From: Taibaiella koreensis
Lineage (GTDB): Bacteria; Bacteroidota; Bacteroidia; Chitinophagales; Chitinophagaceae
Length of the DNA stretch: 64,000 nucleotides
Reading direction: 5' to 3'
NCBI RefSeq assembly: GCF_003545715.1
Contig: NZ_QVNU01000004.1
Coordinates: 186,001-250,000, forward strand
Shown: positions 1-8,791 of the stretch, piece by piece
Layout: each line of letters begins with the position of its first letter
How positions within the stretch are numbered: the first letter of the stretch is position 1
Notes under the pieces: model-generated
The model's database searches: none
Seen by the model: the letters and a program-made list of their open reading frames with translations, nothing else
What the model was told of the DNA's origin: nothing
Made by a program: the position numbers and the translations under genes

Positions 1-2742
1 GCGGTGCGACCTGCCGACCAGGAAATACTCTCCTGCGAATTCTTTGGCAAAGACAAAGTGCTGCTCGTTCCCATTCTCAACAACATCGCCTGGTATCGTA
101 ATGGCGAAGTGATCTCGGAACGAAGGGATCCAAGGCTGTCGCAGATACGGAACAAAGAAAAAAACAGCGCCTTTACCGACCGCTTTACGGGAAATGTATG
201 GTTAAGCGACGGTGCTTTCTTTGGTACCCTATATTGCTTTTCGGGGGCTAAGATCACCCGGGTGGAAGGGCCCGACCCCGATGCGCTTATTGTAACCGTA
301 CGGAACAACTGGTTTGTGGTGAACGACCGGAAAAATCCGCTCCGGTCCTACAATATACTGACCCGGCGCTACCGGGCGTTATCCGACGATAAAGGCCGGC
401 CCCTGCGCTGCAAGGGCTTCCTCGAAACCAGGCTGAACGGACAGTACCTGTTTGCTTATGACAAACAATGGCAGAACCTGCGCATTTATGCCTTTTTGAA
501 TGACAGCACGCTCACCCTGGCCCGGACCATTACCCGCCCGCTTGCCGGTAAGCCCTGGCGGGCTTACCCCGATAGCAGCCTGCGTATCTGGATCAATTTC
601 CTTTCTGGTGGTATTGCCTTCCTGAAACCGGAGGGACCATCACCGTTGTTGTACCTGATGGAAAAAAAGCCCATCAATTATTTGTTTGTCGACCAGCAGC
701 AGAACATCTGGATGTCGGCCAGGAACAACAACTTGTATTTCTTATCCCGCAACCATTTCCAAAACGCAATACGCGTTAATGAGCGATTACCGGGCAACGA
801 TATTCCCCGCTGTATCCAGGGCGACGACTCGGGCAATATTGCGATCTGCTATATCAACAAAGCCTCGTTGTACATCCGTAGCAATGGCCGTATCCGGCAG
901 TATAAGCTTAACAACAAGTTTGCCGAAGGCCCCCGCAGCATTTGTCCCATAGGCCGCAATCGTTTTCTTATCATAGAGAAAGACATGGCCCTGGTCGACG
1001 GTAATCGTAATATAGTCCGTTATTTCAAATTGGCGCACCTCACTTATAAGGACATGTGCCCTTATAGCAAAGGAGGCCTTCTCCTGGCCAGCCAGTCCGA
1101 TGTGCGGTACCTGACACCAGCGGTACTGGAGGGCAAACAGCAGGTGAAAGCACCAGAGGTTATCTTTGAAGGCAGAGCTTCGGCAGTAGCGGCATTTCCC
1201 GGCGGTGGCATCCTTATCGGTACACCTGATGGGCTGTTCGTAAAGCATACCCTTCATGCCCCGGCGCAACGGCTTACCGATCCCGACCTCGCCCATATCA
1301 ATGTTACTGATATCGTTGTCAGGGGACATCACGAAGCGTTGATCGGCACCAATGCCAATGGACTCTTCTACTATGATTTTAGCAATAACCGGGCTATTGC
1401 CATACCCCTACCCTCCGGCAGGGAAGGAACATTGGTGCGGCGTATTTTCCGGCAGAATGATAGTTCCTATTGGCTGTCAAGCGATCGGGGTGCGATACAG
1501 CTGCAGTTTGGCCGGGGTGTCGTTGTTAAGTATGTAAAAACCTTCGGCTTTTATGATGGGTTGCCGTCCGACAACATCACAAGTGTAGATGTGTACCGGG
1601 ATACCGCATTTATTACCACGGCCGAAGGTCCGGGAATCTTATACCTCCGCGATACGGCATCGCTGCGGATGAGCCCGCCGCTGGTATATATCAACAGCGT
1701 TCGTTTAAAGGACAGCATCGTGTCGCAACCGGCAACGCTGACATTGGGCCGCAGGCAAAATGATCTGCTGATCGCGCTTAGCGCCATTTCTTATGAAAGC
1801 TTTGGTAATATCCGGTATTTCTACCAGCTAAAGGGCTTCAGCGATGAATGGATCGAGACCGACAATCCCGATATCCGGCTCAACGGGCTACCACCCGGAC
1901 GATATGTATTCAGGGCCTACGCCGTCAATGCCAAGGGCGTACAGAGTGAAATGCAAGCGACATTGACCTTGCATATTGTTCCCGCGTTCTGGCAAACCAT
2001 TCTTTTCAAAGCGCTCCTGATCCTGCTTCTATTGGCAATTCTCTATTTTCTGGTACGGCGAAGTGCTATAAAATCGGCAGGCAAGAAATATGAAAAGGCA
2101 AGGCTGGCAAGACGATTAGCGGAGCTGGAGCTGGAGGCGATCAAGGCGCAGATCAATCCACATTTTATCTACAACTGCCTCAATTCGATCCAGTACTTCA
2201 CTTATGAGCGACAGTACGAGCAAAGCCGTCAGTACCTCGATTTGTTTGCCCGCCTGATACGGTTGACCATGCAGTACTCAAGAGAAACATTCCTGACGAT
2301 CCAAACCGAAACCGGCTATCTTGACAACTACCTGCAGCTGGAGCAAATGCGTTTTCGGGAACGGCTCCATTACCGCATCGAGATCGGTGATGACGTGGAT
2401 CAACAACGGTTACTTCCTTCCATGATGATACAGCCCTATGTAGAGAATGCTCTCAAGCATGGCATTGCAGGATTAAAGAATGGCGGTACCATCATTATCC
2501 GGTTTACGCAAGAACAGAACGGAACATTGCTGGTAAGTATCGCTGACAATGGCCCCGGGCCGGGTCGTACTCCAGGCAGGCATCCTTATGCCCTGGGCCT
2601 CAGGTTATCGGGGGGCCGGGTAACTACTTACAATCAGCTTTTTGGTATGAGCATAACTACCGAGGTGCACTCCGGAACTTCCGGCGGCACTATTATTCAC
2701 ATTAAAATACCTGTTGTTTCCCATGAATATCTTCAGCTATAA
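1..2742 (+). CDS. Y_Y_Y / LytS-type sensor histidine kinase, 5' partial
   Basis: This is a membrane sensor kinase of the two-component class common in Bacteroidota. It has a periplasmic beta-propeller-like sensor made of repeated short blades (about residues 1-590, counting from codon 2), a Y_Y_Y domain (about 595-655), one membrane helix (about 664-687), a short coiled coil, and a His_kinase domain. The phospho-acceptor His is about residue 720 in QINPHFIYNCLNS, and the ATPase N-box Asn is about 815 in YVENALKHG. The frame is open at the left window edge and no signal peptide is visible, so the start lies upstream. The stop overlaps the response regulator start at 2723, so the two are certainly cotranscribed and probably cognate. 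The input signal cannot be read from the sequence. Kinase assignment is firm; the propeller is inferred from repeat texture. Confidence 0.9.
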   Translation, partial: AVRPADQEILSCEFFGKDKVLLVPILNNIAWYRNGEVISERRDPRLSQIRNKEKNSAFTDRFTGNVWLSDGAFFGTLYCFSGAKITRVEGPDPDALIVTVRNNWFVVNDRKNPLRSYNILTRRYRALSDDKGRPLRCKGFLETRLNGQYLFAYDKQWQNLRIYAFLNDSTLTLARTITRPLAGKPWRAYPDSSLRIWINFLSGGIAFLKPEGPSPLLYLMEKKPINYLFVDQQQNIWMSARNNNLYFLSRNHFQNAIRVNERLPGNDIPRCIQGDDSGNIAICYINKASLYIRSNGRIRQYKLNNKFAEGPRSICPIGRNRFLIIEKDMALVDGNRNIVRYFKLAHLTYKDMCPYSKGGLLLASQSDVRYLTPAVLEGKQQVKAPEVIFEGRASAVAAFPGGGILIGTPDGLFVKHTLHAPAQRLTDPDLAHINVTDIVVRGHHEALIGTNANGLFYYDFSNNRAIAIPLPSGREGTLVRRIFRQNDSSYWLSSDRGAIQLQFGRGVVVKYVKTFGFYDGLPSDNITSVDVYRDTAFITTAEGPGILYLRDTASLRMSPPLVYINSVRLKDSIVSQPATLTLGRRQNDLLIALSAISYESFGNIRYFYQLKGFSDEWIETDNPDIRLNGLPPGRYVFRAYAVNAKGVQSEMQATLTLHIVPAFWQTILFKALLILLLLAILYFLVRRSAIKSAGKKYEKARLARRLAELELEAIKAQINPHFIYNCLNSIQYFTYERQYEQSRQYLDLFARLIRLTMQYSRETFLTIQTETGYLDNYLQLEQMRFRERLHYRIEIGDDVDQQRLLPSMMIQPYVENALKHGIAGLKNGGTIIIRFTQEQNGTLLVSIADNGPGPGRTPGRHPYALGLRLSGGRVTTYNQLFGMSITTEVHSGTSGGTIIHIKIPVVSHEYLQL

Positions 2743-3502
2743 AGCAATGATCGTTGACGACGATGAACACAGCAGGCAGATCATTAAACACCTGCTAATT
2801 GATTACTTCCCCGACATTGAGGTAGCCGGCATTGCGGGGTCTGTGGCCGATGCGCTACCGTTGCTGCCCGCGCTGGCGCCGGATATCCTCTTCCTGGATG
2901 TGGAGCTACCCGACGGCACGGGCTTTGATATCCTTCGCCGTTATCCCACTTTAGATGCCCAGGTTATCCTGATCACGGCATTTGACCATTACGCGCTCAA
3001 GGCCATAAAGGCTTCGGTGATCGACTATGTGCTGAAACCGGTGAGCGAAACAGAATTTACGGTGGCCGTTAAAAAAGCCTTAGGCCGGTGCAGGGAAGAA
3101 TCTTCGGCCACGGGAGACCTGTCTATGCTGCTGTCATCGCTGCAACGCCAGATGAGCGTGCGTAAAGTACGCCTGCCTACGATGAACGGCTTTGTGCTGG
3201 CCGATATAGACGATATCATACGCTGCGAGGCAACCGATAACTATACTATCTTATTTTTCAGCCAGGCATCGCCCAGAACGGTATCGAGAACGCTGGCCAC
3301 CTACGAAGAGGAATTAAGCGGGTTCGGTTTCATCCGGATACACCATAAGCACCTGATCAATATCAGGCAGGTAACTGAATACCACAAGGGCAAAAGCGGT
3401 GGTGGTTATGTAATCATGAAAGATAAGGCCATGCTGGAAGTATCGGTAAGAAAGAAAGAACAACTGATGCATGCTTTCCAAAGTAATAGGAACGTACTTT
3501 AG
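2723..3502 (+). CDS. LytTR-family response regulator
   Basis: This DNA-binding response regulator pairs with the preceding kinase. The receiver domain covers about residues 6-120, with the acidic pocket IVDDDE, phospho-acceptor Asp59 (LFLDVELPDG) and the conserved Lys in YVLKPVSE. A LytTR DNA-binding domain covers about 150-255 (RCEATDNYTILFF, FIRIHHKHLINI). I chose ATG 2723, which overlaps the kinase stop by 20 bases, because it keeps the first beta strand (YKAMIVDDD). ATG 2747 would remove part of that strand. The target promoters are not identifiable here; LytTR regulators usually bind imperfect direct repeats. Confidence 0.93.
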   Translation: MNIFSYKAMIVDDDEHSRQIIKHLLIDYFPDIEVAGIAGSVADALPLLPALAPDILFLDVELPDGTGFDILRRYPTLDAQVILITAFDHYALKAIKASVIDYVLKPVSETEFTVAVKKALGRCREESSATGDLSMLLSSLQRQMSVRKVRLPTMNGFVLADIDDIIRCEATDNYTILFFSQASPRTVSRTLATYEEELSGFGFIRIHHKHLINIRQVTEYHKGKSGGGYVIMKDKAMLEVSVRKKEQLMHAFQSNRNVL

Positions 3503-4219
3503 TCAGTAACGCCTGTATGATTGGCACCAAATATCAGCAATACTGATCCCTCAAAAGTATTTTGGATAAATATGGATATTAATACCCATCATCATTTGAA
3601 CAAAAGGCGGAAAGTCAATGCCAGCAACTATTTCATACTTTATAACAATGGATCATTTCTCAATGCTTCTTGTTGAAAATTTTCATTTTTTTCCACGGGT
3701 ATGAATCAGTTGACAGGTGAATGGATAACCCAACTTAAGCAGCTATGTTCTGCCTGGTCGCAACGACATCAAGAGCATTCGCGTATCAGCTTCTGTTTAC
3801 CAAACAGCCCGTTCACCAAGGCATCCGGCATTCGATGTGTTGTGTTGATATGGCTTCGGCAGAAGAACAAGCAAGGTTCATTGTCTCAAAAGCAGGACAG
3901 TTGCGGCCGCCAACGAATGGTAGTGTATCGGCCTTTCCTGCCCGGATTGTTTTTGCTGCATAAATAAAACGCATTTCCTATTGGCTATTCCTATACCTTT
4001 GCTTGCTTTTGACTGTATCCACCACTTTTAAGCATTTGAACCAAACTCACTTCTATCAACTTTTGATCGGCGCTTTCGGCTTCGGTAATTTATGCAGGTA
4101 ACGGTAATGAATTTCTGACTGTTTCCCATTTTAGTTCGGAAAAGAATATACCTGAAACGCCATGAAACAACCGTTTCTCCAGTAAGATTATATTGAGTCA
4201 TTCTTAGGATTGAAAAGTA
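3503..4219. other. Intergenic stretch, no confident gene
   Basis: This 717-base gap separates the LytTR regulator from the next gene set. Two overlapping short plus-strand frames (3701-3967 and 3745-3963) are open, but neither resembles a family I know and they share the same bases in different frames. The block from about 3700 to 3960 is less AT-rich than its surroundings, so a decayed gene is possible. A TAnnTTTG element sits at 3994. Confidence 0.5.
3994..4001 (+). promoter_or_regulatory. Candidate -7 element for the acyltransferase-kinase gene set
   Basis: TACCTTTG matches the Bacteroidota -7 consensus TAnnTTTG. No good -33 TTTG lies 19-21 bases upstream, and the implied leader of about 210 bases is long, so confidence is low. 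Confidence 0.3.
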
Positions 4220-5029
4220 ATGGATACGTTATTAAACAGGGATAAACCCGAGGTGAGGCTTAGGGCTTTCAGGGCGATCGATGATCCCGAGACCTGCTAC
4301 AAATTTGCAGAAGGTCATATGAGAGTGCTAACCAATTTTGGTATAGAGAACATCACTTCTTCAAAAAATGCCTGGATAGAAAATCCCGGCGCTTTCGTGA
4401 TCATCGTTGAGTCGCTTGACCGGCAAAAGGTATATGGCGGTGCACGTATCCATGTGGCCGGTGGCAGCCAGCCTTTGCCCATAGAGGACGCTACGGGTAC
4501 GATGGACCCTTATATCTACGATATGGTGACCAGCTATGGCATGCGGGGCACCGGCGAAGGTTGCGGCCTGTGGAACTCCAGGGAAATTGCCGGCTATGGT
4601 ATCGGCAGCATTTTCCTTTCCCGCGCAGGTGTAGCCATTGCGCCGCAGATAGGCCTTACATCGCTTTTCGCCCTTTGCGCTCCGTACACTGTAAAGCTTG
4701 CCGAAAATATCGGCTACCGCATCGAGCGCTCACTGGGTAATGAAGGAACGTTTTACTATCCCAAACTCGACTTGCTGGCGACAGCTATGTTGTATACCGA
4801 TCTGGAACATTTAAGCGAGGCTAATGAGGATGATCGTACAGCCATCCTTTCGCTTCGCGACAACCTTAATATCGTTCGCACAGAAACCCTGCGCCGGAAA
4901 GAGATCATGATCCATTACGACCTGTCGATCCCCGGGCTGGAGCGTTGGAGCCTCGACGATACCATCCAAAATCTGAAGCAAAACTATCGAACCAATACGC
5001 AGCAGGAAGGAAATCTTAATCTCTTCTGA
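4220..5029 (+). CDS. GNAT-fold acyltransferase-like protein (FeeM/LuxI-like)
   Basis: This 269-residue cytoplasmic protein has no signal peptide. I place it in the GNAT fold by layout rather than by a strong family motif. A beta strand KVYGGARIH (70-78) is followed by a loop with PLPIE (85-89), which resembles the G-x-x-R-L...LP-E pattern of N-acyl amino acid synthases (FeeM) and acyl-homoserine-lactone synthases. Then come Glu113 and CGLWNSREIAGYGIG (115-129), at the place of the E-x-SR-x-x-V strand. A long helix and a terminal strand ending ENIGYRIERS (162-171) follow. The C-terminal 70 residues are helical and unassigned. It starts a tight same-strand run with a methyltransferase (18-base gap), a 7TM kinase and a receiver protein, so a role in making a small acylated molecule is plausible but inferred. 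It could instead be a GNAT protein of unrelated function. Confidence 0.6.
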   Translation: MDTLLNRDKPEVRLRAFRAIDDPETCYKFAEGHMRVLTNFGIENITSSKNAWIENPGAFVIIVESLDRQKVYGGARIHVAGGSQPLPIEDATGTMDPYIYDMVTSYGMRGTGEGCGLWNSREIAGYGIGSIFLSRAGVAIAPQIGLTSLFALCAPYTVKLAENIGYRIERSLGNEGTFYYPKLDLLATAMLYTDLEHLSEANEDDRTAILSLRDNLNIVRTETLRRKEIMIHYDLSIPGLERWSLDDTIQNLKQNYRTNTQQEGNLNLF

Positions 5030-5047
5030 TGCGCCAATCCACATCTT

Positions 5048-5809
5048 ATGGCAGAACACCTGTACAATATCGACTATCTGGAGCAAACCATGCAGCTGCT
5101 CGGTAAACTCAAACAACAATCCTACAACCCCTTTTCCACGATAACGGAAGGCACTATTGCCGACGTCGGTTGCGGTACCGGAGCTGATGCGATCAATATG
5201 GCCCGCATGCTGCCCGGTCTTGAGATCATCGGTCTTGACTATGCGCCTGAGATGATAACGAAAGCGACCGCAGATGCCGGCGACCTTCCTAATATAAGCT
5301 TCAGGCAAGCCGAGGCAAGCGCCCTACCTTTTGCCGACAATACGCTTGCCGGCATTCGTAATGAACGCCTGATCCAGCATGTTCCCGATCCGGCGAAAGT
5401 TTTTGCTGAATTTTACCGGACGCTAAAACCCGGTCAGCCGCTTGTCAATGTAGAAACGGATTGGAGCAGTATAGCCTTCTATAATGGCAATGCCCACATA
5501 GCAAAGGCACTCAATCACTATCTGACCTTTAAAAATGTGAAGAACGGTAATGCCGCGGCCAATCTTATTTCGGATATGACCGCTGCAGGGTTCCGTGATA
5601 TTGGTATTGAACTGTTTCCCTTAGCATCCCGGTCCCTGCAACAGGTGACTGCCATGTTGCGTATTGATCATGCGCTGATGATGATGAAAACCGAAAAACA
5701 CATTTCAGAAGTGGAATATAATTCTTTCCTGTCGGCGCTTGAAGATGCCGACAGAAATCGTTACTTTGTCTGCTCAATTAACCTGGTCGTTACCACAGCT
5801 ACAAAATAA
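5048..5809 (+). CDS. Class I SAM-dependent methyltransferase (UbiE/Methyltransf_11 type)
   Basis: This is a Rossmann-fold methyltransferase of 253 residues. Motif I is IADVGCGTGADAINMA (about 37-52), the acidic end of strand 2 is IIGLDYAPEMI, and motif II/III lies around ASALPFADNTLAGI. The post-motif RLIQHVPDPAKVFAEFYRTLKPG is typical of small-molecule methyltransferases that share the UbiE architecture. It starts 18 bases after the GNAT-like gene and ends 13 bases before the 7TM kinase, so it probably modifies the same metabolite or a precursor. The substrate cannot be predicted. Fold confidence is high; the partnership is inference from spacing. Confidence 0.88.
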   Translation: MAEHLYNIDYLEQTMQLLGKLKQQSYNPFSTITEGTIADVGCGTGADAINMARMLPGLEIIGLDYAPEMITKATADAGDLPNISFRQAEASALPFADNTLAGIRNERLIQHVPDPAKVFAEFYRTLKPGQPLVNVETDWSSIAFYNGNAHIAKALNHYLTFKNVKNGNAAANLISDMTAAGFRDIGIELFPLASRSLQQVTAMLRIDHALMMMKTEKHISEVEYNSFLSALEDADRNRYFVCSINLVVTTATK

Positions 5810-5822
5810 CTTGTCTCTCTTT

Positions 5823-7973
5823 ATGAACCTAAGACCATTTTGGGTTTTATGTCTTTTGCTATTCAATATTGTAAAGGGCTATAGTCAGTCTGCGCTCCTC
5901 AATGATAGTTCTGCCCAGATACTGATCGGCAAAAGCCTGCAGCTGTATAAACCAGAAAAGGATATGCCGGTAACTGAGGTGCGTCATGCACGCTTCCAGA
6001 GTTCTGCTACGGCGATCCCCAATATGGAATTAAGCACACATGATGTCTGGGCCCGTTTTACGGTTACCAATCCGGGAAAACATACGGAACACCTGCTTAA
6101 AGTAGCCAATGCTACACTGGACGAGGTGGAGCTATATGTCTTCGCGGGGGAGCAGCTCACCGACAGTATATTGATCAGCAAACAGCAACCTTTCGGTAAC
6201 CGGAAATATAAGGACCCCAATTATATTTTCGATGTACATGTACTGCCTGGAACAACCCAGACCTTTTACCTCCGGATCCGGAGCAAAATGCCGATCATAT
6301 TGCCTGTATACCTGAGCCAGCCGCAGCAGCAGCTGATCGAAACGGCAAAGGATTACCTGTTTTCCGGGACCTACGTCGGGATCGTAATTATCATGGTAGT
6401 CTATAACTTTTTCCTCTTCTTATCGATCCGGGACAAAAGTTATATTTACTACGTGTTCTATGTGCTCGGTGCCGGATTTACTCAGGTCGGGCTCAAGGGA
6501 TTTACCTTCCAGTTTCTCTGGCCCGGCGCACCGGGTTTTGAGAATATCAGCATCGTTCTGTTTGCCTGTATCAGCGGTATCGCCGCCTTGCTTTTTACAT
6601 TGGCATTCCTGGAGATCAGGAAGCACTTCCGCAGGCTTCACCTGCTCATCTGGGCATTCATCGGGTCATTTTGCCTGGCGCTCGCCTTCTTGCCCGTCAA
6701 CGCCAACCAGGCTTTCCAGGTAATGCAGCTGGCTACCATGGTCTCATCGATAGGCGTGGTGCTGCTGTCGCTGTATATTGTGATCAAAAAACCGGCTATT
6801 GCCTCTGCCCGTTTTTTCCTGGTGGCCTGGTCGGTGCTGATCCTGGGTTCCGTGATCTTTATTTTAAAAGACTTCAGCATTGTTCCCTACAATTTAGGCA
6901 CCACTTACGCCGTGCAGATCGCCTCGGCTATTGAAATGGCCCTGCTTTCCTTCGGTCTTGCCAACAGGATCAATACCCTGAAACGGGAAAAGGAGCAATC
7001 CAGGCTCGCAGCTTTGCGTATTGCCAAAGAGAACAGCCGTATCATCAAAGAGCAGAATGTGGTGCTGGAGCAAAAAGTGAAAAAGCGCACCGAGGAGCTG
7101 GAAAGCAAGAACCAGGAGATCGCTACTACCCTCGCCGATCTGCAGCAGACCCAGATGCAACTGGTTGAAGCGGAGAAAATGGCGTCGTTGGGTCAACTGA
7201 CCGCGGGTATTGCCCATGAGATCAATAACCCGATCAACTTCGTGACCGGAAATATAGGCCCTTTGAAGCGGGATGTCGATGTGCTGTTCCAGCTCATTAA
7301 TCTTCAGGAGGAGCTCAGCACCCGTAATATCAGCGATGATGAAAAGATGCAGGAGGCGAACCGCTTCAAGGAAGAGCAGGACTTTGATTACCTGAAAACG
7401 GAGATCGGGCATTTGCTCAGGGGCATCAATGAAGGGGCAACCCGTACCGCCGAAATTGTCAGGAGTCTCCGCATCTTCTCCCGACTGGATGAGGCCGAAC
7501 TGAAGTTGGCCGATATCAACGAAGGCCTGGAGTCGACTATTGTCATTGTCAATAATTTGCTGGGACATACCAAAGTTATAAAGCATTACGGAAACCTGCC
7601 CCTTGTGCATTGCTATCCCGGAAAGCTTAACCAGGTATTTCTCAATATCATTTCCAACGCTTTATTCGCCATTGGCGAAAAATTCGGCGAATCGCCGGGA
7701 GGAGAGCTCACGGTAACCACCAGCTTTGCTGATGACCAGGCATTTATCGCCATAGGCGACAATGGGACCGGCATGACGGAAGAAACAAGAAGGAAGGTTT
7801 TTGATCCTTTCTTTACTACTAAAGATGTGGGAAAGGGCACCGGCCTGGGTATGTCGATCGCCTTTACTACCATACAAAAACACCAGGGCAGCATTTCGGT
7901 TACCTCCGAACCCGGAAAAGGCAGCATTTTCAGCATGCAAATTCCCTTAAATGCAATAGGCAATCTGACCTGA
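5823..7973 (+). CDS. 7TMR-DISM sensor histidine kinase
   Basis: The domain order is a signal peptide (about 1-24, ending GYSQS), a 7TMR-DISM extracellular type 2 sensor domain (about 30-165, a jelly-roll associated with carbohydrate or small-ligand sensing), seven membrane helices (about 177-380), a coiled coil (about 385-445), HisKA with phospho-acceptor His465 in GIAHEINNPINF, and a C-terminal HATPase with DNGTGM and GKGTGLGMS boxes. I chose ATG 5823 because it gives a clean signal peptide; the frame is open further upstream but would overlap the methyltransferase. It lies 13 bases after that gene and 257 bases before a receiver protein. The linkage suggests it senses the product of the two upstream enzymes or a related compound. 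That is inference. Confidence 0.9.
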   Translation: MNLRPFWVLCLLLFNIVKGYSQSALLNDSSAQILIGKSLQLYKPEKDMPVTEVRHARFQSSATAIPNMELSTHDVWARFTVTNPGKHTEHLLKVANATLDEVELYVFAGEQLTDSILISKQQPFGNRKYKDPNYIFDVHVLPGTTQTFYLRIRSKMPIILPVYLSQPQQQLIETAKDYLFSGTYVGIVIIMVVYNFFLFLSIRDKSYIYYVFYVLGAGFTQVGLKGFTFQFLWPGAPGFENISIVLFACISGIAALLFTLAFLEIRKHFRRLHLLIWAFIGSFCLALAFLPVNANQAFQVMQLATMVSSIGVVLLSLYIVIKKPAIASARFFLVAWSVLILGSVIFILKDFSIVPYNLGTTYAVQIASAIEMALLSFGLANRINTLKREKEQSRLAALRIAKENSRIIKEQNVVLEQKVKKRTEELESKNQEIATTLADLQQTQMQLVEAEKMASLGQLTAGIAHEINNPINFVTGNIGPLKRDVDVLFQLINLQEELSTRNISDDEKMQEANRFKEEQDFDYLKTEIGHLLRGINEGATRTAEIVRSLRIFSRLDEAELKLADINEGLESTIVIVNNLLGHTKVIKHYGNLPLVHCYPGKLNQVFLNIISNALFAIGEKFGESPGGELTVTTSFADDQAFIAIGDNGTGMTEETRRKVFDPFFTTKDVGKGTGLGMSIAFTTIQKHQGSISVTSEPGKGSIFSMQIPLNAIGNLT

Positions 7974-8230
7974 AGCCGGGTTAAGCTTTTATAGTTTTCA
8001 AATATAAAATTATCTTCTTTTAACCTTAAAAAACGCTCTGTTGCATGTCACACTCACATTTTTCATAGATTATTAAAAATCAATAGATAATCTTATATCA
8101 CGAATTAATATTTATCTACGATCCTTTAACTTAGGATACAATAACGAGATTATCACTTACCTTTACCATACCTTAACCAAAGCCCTTTTTCTGCGAGCCA
8201 ATTCATATCAATTACAAAAACATCTCAGTG

Positions 8231-8695
8231 ATGAACAATGATAAGATTTCAATTCTTTATGTAGATGATGAAGAGAATAACCTGATCTCTTTTAAGGCGA
8301 CGTTCAGGTTAAAGTACAAGGTGTTTACTGCACTCAGCGGAGCAGAGGCAATTGAAATTCTGGAAAAGAACCTGATACATGTGATCATTACCGATCAGCG
8401 CATGCCCAATATGACCGGCGTCGAATTCCTGGAGAAAGTAATTGAAAAATTCACCGATCCTATACGGATATTGCTTACCGGCTTTACCGACATGAATGCG
8501 GTGGTAGACGCTATCAACAAAGGAAAGATCTTCCACTACCTCACTAAGCCCTGGAACGAGGAAGAGTTGGATAAGACTATCGAACGGGCATATGCGATCT
8601 TTATGGAGCGGGAGAAAATCAAGCAAATGAACGAAAAGCTCGAGATCTCCAACAGCCAGCTGGAATTCCTGCTCCGCCAGAAGCTGCTTTCCTGA
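8231..8695 (+). CDS. Receiver-domain response regulator with C-terminal coil
   Basis: This 154-residue protein has one receiver domain: acidic pocket LYVDDEENN, phospho-acceptor Asp55 in VIITDQRMPNMTG, Thr in LLTGFTD, and Lys106 in YLTKPWNEEELD. A C-terminal helix/coiled coil (about 118-154) replaces any DNA-binding domain. The YLTKPW pattern is typical of RpfG-type receivers, but no HD-GYP domain follows. It may therefore act by protein contact or feed a phosphorelay. GTG 8228 is directly before ATG 8231; I use the ATG. It is separated from the 7TM kinase by an AT-rich 257-base gap, so it may have its own promoter, but kinase and receiver are probably cognate. Confidence 0.88.
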   Translation: MNNDKISILYVDDEENNLISFKATFRLKYKVFTALSGAEAIEILEKNLIHVIITDQRMPNMTGVEFLEKVIEKFTDPIRILLTGFTDMNAVVDAINKGKIFHYLTKPWNEEELDKTIERAYAIFMEREKIKQMNEKLEISNSQLEFLLRQKLLS

Positions 8696-8724
8696 TCATC
8701 TACCAAAGGAATCGTTTATAAAGA

Positions 8725-8778
8725 AATCATTTACAAAGAAAATCCCCGGCAAGCCGGGGATTTTCTTTGTAAATGATT
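8725..8778. terminator. Bidirectional terminator, perfect 26-bp inverted repeat
   Basis: Two perfectly complementary 26-base arms (8725-8750 and 8753-8778) flank a 2-base loop. The GC-rich centre CCCCGGC..GCCGGGG is bordered by an A-rich left and a T-rich right flank, so it reads as an intrinsic terminator on both strands. It sits exactly between the converging receiver gene and the T9SS-cargo gene. Confidence 0.9.
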
Positions 8779-8791
8779 GTGTGAGCGTGGC

